Source: Vulgatibacter sp035565615 (GTDB taxonomy: Bacteria > Myxococcota > Myxococcia > Myxococcales > Vulgatibacteraceae). From it: a DNA stretch of 64,000 nt. The first letter of the stretch is position 1. Each line of letters begins with the position of its first letter. The stretch is from positions 1 to 64,000 of the forward strand of contig DATMSB010000143.1 in assembly GCA_035565615.1 (NCBI GenBank), given 5' to 3'. The notes beneath the pieces were generated by a model. That model was not told the origin of the DNA. It saw only the letters and a list, made by a program, of their open reading frames with translations, and made no database searches. The position numbers were made by a program, and so were the translations under genes. Of this stretch, positions 38,704 through 46,200 are shown piece by piece.

Positions 38704-39588
38704 ATGGACCGCACTCTCCTCCACCGAGCGATCCGCTTCCTCGGGTTCCTCGTCGTCTCGGCGGGGGCCCACCTGGCCCACGTCGAGGCCCAGGCCCACA
38801 CGTCCACCCTGCGGGACGCGGAGCCGCTCCCCAACGGAGCCGCGCTGCGCATCGCTTCGGGCGGGCACGCGACCTCGATAGCCGACCTCTACTGGCTCAA
38901 GCTGGTCCAGTACGTCGGCACGCCCGGCGAGGAGTCGCGCGGCTGGCCGCACCTGGAGCCCCTCGCCGACCTCGTGGTGACGGTCGATCCCCTGTTCGGC
39001 TACGCGTACGAGGCCTCGGGGGTCGTCCTCTCCAGCGTCGGTCGCTACGAGGCGTCCAACGCCATCCTGGAGCGCGGCATGGAGCACGTGCCCGGGAGGT
39101 GGCAGCTCCCCTTCTTCGCCGGCTTCAACCACTGGAGCGCCCTCGGCGATCTGGACCGGGGCGCGGCGCTCGTGCTCCGGGCCTCGCGGATCCCCGGGAG
39201 CCCCAGGTACCTCCCGGATCTCGCGTCTCGCCTCTTTTCGAGCGCCGGCACCATCGAGGAGGGGATCGCCGCGCTGGACGCGACCGTCGCCTCCACCTCG
39301 GACCCCGAGCTCCGGAAGGAGTTCCTGCGCCGGCGGGATCAGCTCGAGATGGAGCGGGCGCTCCGGCTCCTCGAGGCGGCGATCGCCGATCATCGCGCGA
39401 GGGAAGGCGCGCCGCCCGCGTCGCTCGCCGACCTCGCCGATCCGGAGGCGCGGCGGATCGCGAGGTCCCCGCTCTCGGAGAACATCGACTTCGAACCCTC
39501 GACCGGCTCGGTCTCGTCGCCGCTGCTCCCCCGGCGGCTGATGGTGTATCGTCCACCCGCCGTCCCCGAAGCCCTCGCCGCCCCATGA
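38704..39588 (+). CDS. pilG: PilG-like protein of the pilus ABC transporter set
   Basis: A 294-residue protein from the ATG at 38704, with an N-terminal hydrophobic anchor or uncleaved signal (about residues 8-24) and then helical, loosely TPR-like repeats (about 75-190). It overlaps the permease gene by four bases (ATGA). I do not recognise the fold by sequence; the name PilG comes from position between pilA and the ABC permease, as in M. xanthus pilA-pilG-pilH-pilI. It would be a periplasmic or membrane-attached accessory of the transporter. Confidence 0.55.
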   Translation: MDRTLLHRAIRFLGFLVVSAGAHLAHVEAQAHTSTLRDAEPLPNGAALRIASGGHATSIADLYWLKLVQYVGTPGEESRGWPHLEPLADLVVTVDPLFGYAYEASGVVLSSVGRYEASNAILERGMEHVPGRWQLPFFAGFNHWSALGDLDRGAALVLRASRIPGSPRYLPDLASRLFSSAGTIEEGIAALDATVASTSDPELRKEFLRRRDQLEMERALRLLEAAIADHRAREGAPPASLADLADPEARRIARSPLSENIDFEPSTGSVSSPLLPRRLMVYRPPAVPEALAAP

Positions 39589-40370
39589 GCGCACCCATCC
39601 TCGCCATCGCCCGCGTCACCATCCAGGAGTCGCTGCGGGACCGCATCCTCTACGGCGTCCTCGCCTTCGGGGTCGCGCTGATCCTCCTCTCGGCGGTCCT
39701 CTCCAACGTCACCCTGGGGTGGCCCGTACGGATCGTGACCGACCTCTCCATCTCCGCGATCTCGCTGGGCGGCGCCGTGATGGCGATCCTCCTCGGCGTC
39801 CGGGCGGTGGCGGTGGAGCTCGAGAAGCGGGTGGCCTTCCCGGTCCTGGCCCGGCCGATCTCGAGGGGCTGGTTCGTGCTCGGCAAGTACCTCGGCGTCG
39901 TCGGCACCGTGTACCTGAACGTCGGCCTGATGATCGCAGCCGCCACCGGGATGATCGCAGCCTACAGCCACGAGGGAGCGTTCCAGTACGACGTGGGCGC
40001 CTACGCGGCCACGCTCGGCCTGCTCCTCCTCAAGCTGGCCCTGGTCGCGGCCATCGCGGTGCTGTTCTCGTCGTTCACCTCCTCCACCGTGTCGTTCATC
40101 GCCGCGACGGGCGTGACCATCGCAGGCCACCTCACGGGAGAGCTCCGGTTCTTCCTGGGCCGCAGCGAGCAGGCCGCGACCCGGTTCCTGGGCGACGCTT
40201 TGTACTGGCTCCTCCCCGACATGGCGACGATGGAGGGGCTCTCCCGCCTCATCCACGGCCTCCCGATCCTGAACGCCCAGGCGACGGCCGCCGCCGTGTA
40301 CGGCGCCTGCTACGCCGTGGGGCTGCTCGTCGCCGCAGCGATGATCTTCGAGAAGCGCGACCTCTCCTGA
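39585..40370 (+). CDS. pilI: ABC-2 type transporter permease, PilI-like
   Basis: A 261-residue membrane protein with six hydrophobic segments, including one near residues 22-42 and pairs around 55-70, 105-125, 140-160, 170-190 and 232-252. The segment MAILLGVRAVAVELEKRVAFPVLARPISRGWFVLGKY-like region (about 66-102) is the coupling-helix area characteristic of ABC-2 permeases. It ends with FEKRDLS, common in this group. It starts inside the pilG-like stop and should pair with PilH, encoded on the other strand. Confidence 0.78.
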   Translation: MSAPILAIARVTIQESLRDRILYGVLAFGVALILLSAVLSNVTLGWPVRIVTDLSISAISLGGAVMAILLGVRAVAVELEKRVAFPVLARPISRGWFVLGKYLGVVGTVYLNVGLMIAAATGMIAAYSHEGAFQYDVGAYAATLGLLLLKLALVAAIAVLFSSFTSSTVSFIAATGVTIAGHLTGELRFFLGRSEQAATRFLGDALYWLLPDMATMEGLSRLIHGLPILNAQATAAAVYGACYAVGLLVAAAMIFEKRDLS

Positions 40371-40386
40371 TCGGCGCCGGGCCCTG

Positions 40387-40420
40387 CCGCAATCCGTTCA
40401 GGGCTCCGCAACGATTGCGG
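40387..40420. repeat. Inverted repeat between pilI and the minor pilin genes
   Basis: CCGCAATC (40387-40394) and GATTGCGG (40413-40420) are perfect 8-base inverted copies around an 18-base spacer. It could be a hairpin at the end of the pilI message or an operator for the following operon; no T-run follows. Confidence 0.4.
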
Positions 40421-40480
40421 ACCTGGAGGGGGCCGAGAGGGGCGCCGGGCAGTCCAACCGCCTGGATCCCGGTGGGTTTC

Positions 40481-40508
40481 TTGCCAAGCACGCTTCTTGC
40501 TGTAGCGT
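40481..40508 (+). promoter_or_regulatory. Possible promoter of the minor pilin operon
   Basis: TTGCCA (40481-40486) and TAGCGT (40503-40508), 16-base spacer, would start transcription almost at the ATG at 40515, which also lacks a ribosome binding site; a leaderless message is therefore possible. The same stretch contains AGCACG-N4-TTGCT at 40488-40501, close to a sigma-54 element but with one G of the invariant GG missing. Confidence 0.28.
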
Positions 40509-40514
40509 GGCGCC

Positions 40515-41081
40515 ATGCGTCGCGAAGCGGGTTTCACGCTCATCGAGGTCATGACCGTCGTCGCCGTCATCGGCATCCTCGCCGGGATCGGCACGTGGCA
40601 GCTCCGCAAGCAGCTCCCCCGCTACCGCGCCAACGCGGCGGCCGGGAAGCTGGTGCTGGACGTGCGCCAGGCCTCCGCCATCGCCTCGCGCACCAACCGC
40701 CCGGTGACCCTGACGGTGAACGAGGTGGACTGCGCCCCCGGCTACGTCCTGGCCCAGGGGAGCGTCGAGTACGCCCGCATCTGCTTCGACCTGGAGTACC
40801 CCGGCGTGGAGATCCGGAGCGCCGGTGGCGGCGACCTCGGCTGCGCCCAGGAGGCGGGCCTCGGCTACGACCCGATCCCCTCGTGCACCCTCTGCTCGGG
40901 GAGCCACGTGATCCGCTTCCTCCCCAACGGCGAGGTGATCACCCCCTCCGGCGGCGACGAGTCCCTGGTCCTCGGGCCCCGCGGCGATCCACCGGGGTTC
41001 GACCGGGCGGTCGGGATCCGGAACCTCACGGGCAAGGCGCGCGCCTACCGGCGCGCTGCGGGCGGATGGGAGTGCCTATGA
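40515..41081 (+). CDS. fimU: Minor pseudopilin, FimU/GspH type
   Basis: A 188-residue prepilin-like protein with a very short leader (MRREAG) before FTLIEVMTVVAVIGILAGIG; Glu5 is present. The body has GspH/FimT-like features, including several Cys (D-C-A-P-G, C-F-D-L, C-T-L-C-S-G) that may form disulfides. First of four minor pilin genes in tandem; it overlaps the next gene by ATGA. Minor pilins prime pilus assembly and connect PilY1 to the tip. Confidence 0.85.
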   Translation: MRREAGFTLIEVMTVVAVIGILAGIGTWQLRKQLPRYRANAAAGKLVLDVRQASAIASRTNRPVTLTVNEVDCAPGYVLAQGSVEYARICFDLEYPGVEIRSAGGGDLGCAQEAGLGYDPIPSCTLCSGSHVIRFLPNGEVITPSGGDESLVLGPRGDPPGFDRAVGIRNLTGKARAYRRAAGGWECL

Positions 41082-41656
41082 CCCCTCGATGCCCCAGGAT
41101 TCTCGCTCGCGGGACGGCGTCGGGCTTCACGCTGATCGAGGTCATGACCTCGATGGTCATCCTCTCCATCGGCCTGCTCGTCACCCTCCCCCTCGTCTCC
41201 AGCGCGCTCGCCAAGACCATCCACGGCCGCAAGACGACCGCTGCCCAGTTCATCGGCAACACGGTCCTCGACCGGCTCCGGTTCGAGATCCGCTTCGACC
41301 CGCCGCCGCTGCCGACCGTTTCCTGCGGGGGCGGGACGACGGGCTGCACCAACGGCGGCCCCTTCACCCTGGAGGACGCCTGGGAGAGCGAGCACCTCGC
41401 CCACTCCCCCGACGACGTCCTGGGGGACCCGGCCGCCTGCAACCCGCCCGGGGCCGGAGAGGTGCTGGCCTTCAACATCGGCCCGTTCCCGGTGCGCCTC
41501 GAGGGCAACACCTACTGGGTCTGCTACAACCTGGAGAACTCGATCTCACCAGGCGTGCTCCCCAACTCCGTGGACGCGACCGTGCGCGTCTTCTGGGCCA
41601 CCCCCGTCGGCTACGGAGGGCGGACGATCACCAGCGTCCTCCTCCCCTTCAACTAG
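41078..41656 (+). CDS. pilV: Minor pseudopilin, PilV/GspI type
   Basis: A 192-residue prepilin-like protein with a 16-residue leader (ending T-A-S-G) before FTLIEVMTSMVILSIGLLVT; Glu5 is present. The start at 41078 uses the ATGA overlap with the preceding gene. The body carries four or five Cys, including C-G-G-G-T-T-G-C. Position after the FimU-like gene and the motif E-V-M-x-x-M-V-I-L-S-I-G-L-L fit PilV. Confidence 0.82.
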   Translation: MTPRCPRILARGTASGFTLIEVMTSMVILSIGLLVTLPLVSSALAKTIHGRKTTAAQFIGNTVLDRLRFEIRFDPPPLPTVSCGGGTTGCTNGGPFTLEDAWESEHLAHSPDDVLGDPAACNPPGAGEVLAFNIGPFPVRLEGNTYWVCYNLENSISPGVLPNSVDATVRVFWATPVGYGGRTITSVLLPFN

Positions 41657-41663
41657 GCGGAAG

Positions 41664-42713
41664 ATGAAGACCTCTCGCGGATTCTCGATGCTCGAGCTGC
41701 TGGTGGCCGGAACGGTCTCGACGATCGTGATCGGCTTCGCGATCATGACGATCGCCCGGATCCAGACCGCGAACGCCGCCCAGCGAAAGGACATCGAGCT
41801 GGCCTCGCAGGCGCGACTCGCCATGGAGCTGATCGGCCGGGACATCCGGGGCGCCGCGGACGCGGTCCAGTTCCTCCCCTACCACTGCATCGCCGGAATG
41901 CAGTCGCCGGGCACCCCCGACGGCTGCGCCGCGATCCTCGATCCCCACTCCTGGCGGATCACCCTCGCGCGAAACGCCTGGATCACGCCCGCCGGCGCCA
42001 CGCCGGGCACCGAGCAGGACACGATCTCGTCGCTGCCCTTCAACCAGAACCCGGACAACGTGGTCACCTACCAGTTCGTGCCGCGCAGGACCGTCCTGGA
42101 TGGAACGGGGGTGATCGGGCACATCGAGCGGATCCGGAACCCCTTCGGCTTCATGGGCGAGGAGCCGCAGGTGTCGATCCTGCTCGACAACGTCCTCCTC
42201 GACGAGCGGATGAAGCTCGACGCGAGCGGGAGCGACTCGAACCCGATCTACGATCACGCGCTCTTCCTCTACCAGCTCCTCAGCCTGACGCCGAACGAGT
42301 ACGTCGGCGATCCCGAGATCGTCGCGCGCGTGGCCGCCAGAGGATCGTTCCTCCTGCCGCCCATGAGGTTCTACGCGGTCCCGAACCCGCTCGACACGCC
42401 GCTCCCGGCGATCGAAACGGCGCCCCCCTACCTCGGGGCGTACCCGGTCGACATCTACGGCCTGGACCCGGAGTCGGTCCTCGCGCCGACCACGCCGCTG
42501 CAGAGCACCAACGGCTCGTTCGACGCCGACATGCGGTACATCCTCGACTGGAACCGGATCCGGGCGGTGCGCGTCGCCTTCAAGGTCGTCGAGGCCACCG
42601 AGGACCCGCTGTACACGAGCGGCCTCGATCTCGATCCCGACATCCCCGGGACGTCGCGTGTCTTTCCAGCCGAGGCGGTCTTCGAGGTGAAGATCTTCTC
42701 GAGCCTGCGCTAG
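41664..42713 (+). CDS. pilW: Minor pseudopilin, PilW/GspJ type
   Basis: A 349-residue protein with a prepilin leader MKTSRG before FSMLELLVAGTVSTIVIG; Glu5 is present. Length and the R-L-A-M-E-L-I-G-R-D-I-R-G-A segment after the N-terminal helix (about 50-65) are typical of PilW/GspJ. It begins 7 bases after pilV with GGCGGAAG ahead of the ATG. Confidence 0.85.
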   Translation: MKTSRGFSMLELLVAGTVSTIVIGFAIMTIARIQTANAAQRKDIELASQARLAMELIGRDIRGAADAVQFLPYHCIAGMQSPGTPDGCAAILDPHSWRITLARNAWITPAGATPGTEQDTISSLPFNQNPDNVVTYQFVPRRTVLDGTGVIGHIERIRNPFGFMGEEPQVSILLDNVLLDERMKLDASGSDSNPIYDHALFLYQLLSLTPNEYVGDPEIVARVAARGSFLLPPMRFYAVPNPLDTPLPAIETAPPYLGAYPVDIYGLDPESVLAPTTPLQSTNGSFDADMRYILDWNRIRAVRVAFKVVEATEDPLYTSGLDLDPDIPGTSRVFPAEAVFEVKIFSSLR

Positions 42714-42724
42714 GGAGCCCGACC

Positions 42725-43249
42725 GTGCATCGCTCTCTCTCGACCCTCCACGATCGGTCCACGCCTCGCGGCTACAGCCTCCTCGCGGTCCTCTTCGTGA
42801 TCACGATGCTGGGGCTGTTGGGGACCGCGGCGTTCACCCTCGCCAGCAGCGACGCCTCCACCGCGAGCGCCTCCGAGCTCCGCTCCCAGGCCCTCGCCGT
42901 GGCAGAGTCCGGCCTCGTCATCTACTCGGCGACGATGGATCCCGCGTCGGTCCTCGACGAGACCGGCATCGTCGACGAGCTGGAGCCGGTCGAGCTCGGC
43001 GGTCCGGGCGAGTTCGAGTATCGCTACCTGATCATTGGCGCGGGCTCCACGGGCACCGTCGGTGACGTGATCTCCGAAGGCCAGGTCCTGCGCAATGGAC
43101 GCGTCGTCTCCCGCGCCCGCATCCGCGGATCCGTGATGATGCAGACCTGGGAAGACCCCTACAGCTCCGTCGCCGGCGCCGGTCCGTCCGGCGCGAACGT
43201 GATCCGGACCGGCGGACGTCCGCCCTTCGCCGGAGGACCCTCCCTATGA
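42725..43249 (+). CDS. pilX: Minor pseudopilin, PilX/GspK-like, lacking Glu5
   Basis: A 174-residue protein from a GTG at 42725 with GGGAG upstream. A 16-residue leader ends P-R-G before YSLLAVLFVITMLGLLG, so mature position 5 is Ala rather than Glu. Absence of Glu5 is a feature of the GspK tip pseudopilin, consistent with a tip role. S-E-L-R-S-Q-A-L-A-V-A-E-S-G-L after the helix is typical of PilX. Overlaps pilY1 by ATGA. Confidence 0.78.
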   Translation: MHRSLSTLHDRSTPRGYSLLAVLFVITMLGLLGTAAFTLASSDASTASASELRSQALAVAESGLVIYSATMDPASVLDETGIVDELEPVELGGPGEFEYRYLIIGAGSTGTVGDVISEGQVLRNGRVVSRARIRGSVMMQTWEDPYSSVAGAGPSGANVIRTGGRPPFAGGPSL

Positions 43250-46200
43250 GAAAGCACCGCTCGAACCGCGCCTCGCCGGGGATGCGCCTCCTCGCGATCT
43301 CGCTCGCGAGCCTGTTCCTGATGCCCTCGCCGGCGAACTCGAACTACCTGTACGAGGTGCTCCCGCCCGAGCTGCACCCCTACGTGCTCCTCATCGTCGA
43401 CAACTCCGGCTCGATGCAGTGCCAGGACGGGCTCTTCGACGAGACGACGGGCGAGCGCAGCTACGATGGGCTGTACCAGGAGGAGGGCCAGAACTGTCAT
43501 CCCAACTACTGCAGGCGCAAGGACGGGAGCGACCTGTGGGCCTGCCCCGACATCACCGAGGCCCAGGCCGACGATCCCTCCTTCCTCGGCTCCTGCATGC
43601 CCGAGGACAAGGGGCCCTGGTGCAACGCCACGCGCGAGGAGTGCGAGGAGAGGTGTGACCGCAACTGCAAGGACACCTGCGCCGAGTGGGCCAAGAAGGA
43701 CTGCAACTGCGTGCAGGGGCCGTGTCTCGAGTACGGGGTCGAGAAGTACGACTGCGAGCCCGGCCCCTGCCTCGAGTGGAACATGAAGACGATCTGCGAG
43801 CCCACCGACGAGTGCCTGGAGCACCAGCAGGTGCCCGGCGACGAGTGCGTGGAGTGGGCGCAGGTCGACGGGGACGTCTGCCTCGAATACCACACGAAGG
43901 ACGGCCCCAACTGCGTCGAGTGGAACCAGATGGACGGCCCCAACTGCGTCGAGTGGAACCAGATGGACGGGCCGAACTGCGTCGAGTGGAACCAGATGGA
44001 CGGCGACGTCTGCCTGGTGTGGAACATGAAGGACGGCGACGTCTGCCAGGAGTACTACAAGAAGGATGGCGACGTCTGCCTCCAGTGGAACTACACCGAC
44101 GGCGACGTCTGCCTCGAATACAACATGGTGGATGGAGAGCCTTGCCTCGAATACAACATGATCTGGATCCCGCCCGTCTACGACGGCGGGGAGTGCCTCT
44201 CCTGGAGTCCTGCCTCCGGCCCCACCGCGTGCACCTCGGAGGACTGCAGGAACGCCACCTGCACCGAGCAATCCCCCAAGTGCACGGACACCACCTGCAA
44301 GACCTACGGGCCGGAGTACGGCTGCCAGGAGGAGTTCTACAACTGCCGGGTGGAGCAGGTCCTCAAGGGCAAGGGCGACAACCAGTGGTACGAGGACGAG
44401 ACGGTCTGCGACGTGCGGATCGTGGGCTGCACCCAGGATTGCATCGAGTGGAACCAGAGTTGCGTAGACACCTGCGACGTCTTCTCCTGGGAGCAGTGCA
44501 CCGAGAGGGCGCCCCTCGTCCTTCGTGAGGGGACGGGTGAATACCAGCAGGGCTCGTGCAAGAAGTGGAGCAAGGTCCCGGGCTCCTGCAAGAAGTGGAA
44601 TCAGGTCCAGACGACCTGCAAGAAGTGGAACAAGGTCGACGACCTCGACCGGTGCAAGAGGTGGAACCAGGTGCCGGACACCTGCCGGACCTGGAACCAG
44701 GTGGACGACCCGAACAGTTGCAGGCGCTACGAGCAGGTCGACGACCCGAACAGTTGCAGGCGCTACGAGCAGGTCCCGGACCTCGACCGCTGCAAGACCT
44801 GGAACAAGGTGAACGGCCCCTGCACCCGGTACGCTCTGGTCGACGGCCCCTGCATCAAGTGGAAGGAGGAGTGTCACGAAGAGGAGGACGACACCTGCAA
44901 GGTCCACGACGAGGACGTCTGCAAGGAGCGCCCGACGGACGAGTGCGTCCGGTACGACGCTGACGTCTGCGAGCAGTGTGATTACTGCAAGACCGCCGGT
45001 CCCCCGGAATGCGAGTGCTACGACTACTGCTACGACGTCCCGGCGGAGTGCGACTGCCCGTCTCGCATGGAGACCGCGCAGTCGGTGCTCGAGACCCTGA
45101 TCCCCGGCCTCGACAACCTCACGCTCGGCCTCGCCCGCTACGGCAAGTTCGAGCCCGGGCGGCAGCGCGAGCTGGCGGAGGACGGCGACGTGAAGAACTG
45201 CGGCGTCCGCATCGACGATCCGCTCCCCGGCGAGCGCAGCTCCATCCTCGAGCGGGTGAGGACGATGGTCCCGGAGGGCGGGACGCCCATCGCCAAGTCG
45301 CTGCGGAAGGCGCGCGAGCACATCATCGAGGTGGCGTCCTCGGACCCTGCGGCCGCATGCCGCGGCTACTACGTCATCCTCGTGACCGACGGCGAGGAGA
45401 GCTGCGCCCTCGACGAGGAGTACGATCCGGATCAGGCCGAGCTCGAGCAGACCGTCCTGGATCTCCGCTCGATCCAGGTCGGCGACGTCAACCTCGACGT
45501 CCGCACCTTCATCCTCGGCTTCGGCCCGGAGCTCGCCAAGGACAACCTCGAGGATCACAGCCTCAGCAAGCTGGCGCGGCTCGGTGGGACCGCCGAGCAG
45601 CCGAACGGAACGATCTGCGAGCCCAGGGCGGGCGAGGCCTGCTCCGACGGCATCGCCCTCTTCGCCCTCCGCCGCAACGAGCTCGTCGACAAGATGAAGA
45701 GCGCGTTCCAGAAGATCACGGAGGGCGAGTTCTCCGCCGTCGCTCCGGTGATCGGCAGCGTCCCCCAGGTGGCCAGCGAGGTCGGTCGCGTCGCCCGCAA
45801 CTTCCTCGTCTACTCCACCTTCCGGCAGCCCGGATACTCGGGGCACCTCTACGGGATCCGGCTCTTCGAGGAGGCCTCCGCCGCATCCCACGACTGGAGG
45901 TTCACGAACCTCGACAACGTCGATCTGAACGCCTGCGGGCAGGAAGGCAACCCGTGCGTCTTCGACGCCGGCCGGCGCCTCACGGAGCGCACCAAGGCCC
46001 GGATGATCTTCACGGGCGCGCCGTCCGATCGCATCGACGAGGACGGCGGGGTCACGCTGCCCCTCGCCGACGGCAGCCGGATCCCGCTGCCGAACGACTC
46101 GAGCGGCTATGGCGCCCTCGGCTCGGTCTTCGAGACCTACGCCGATCTCCTCGAGCTCGACGACCTCCTGTCGGACGAGAAGCGGCCGCCGAACTTCTCC

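Noticed and set aside
40488..40501. Second sigma-54 promoter before the minor pilin genes
   Set aside because: The element reads AGCACG-N4-TTGCT and lacks one of the two invariant G residues at -24, so it is not claimed as RpoN dependent.
43867..44871. Evenly spaced short repeats resembling a CRISPR array
   Set aside because: The repeats are contiguous, in frame, 33-36 bases with no unique spacers, and encode cysteine motifs of PilY1; no cas genes are nearby.
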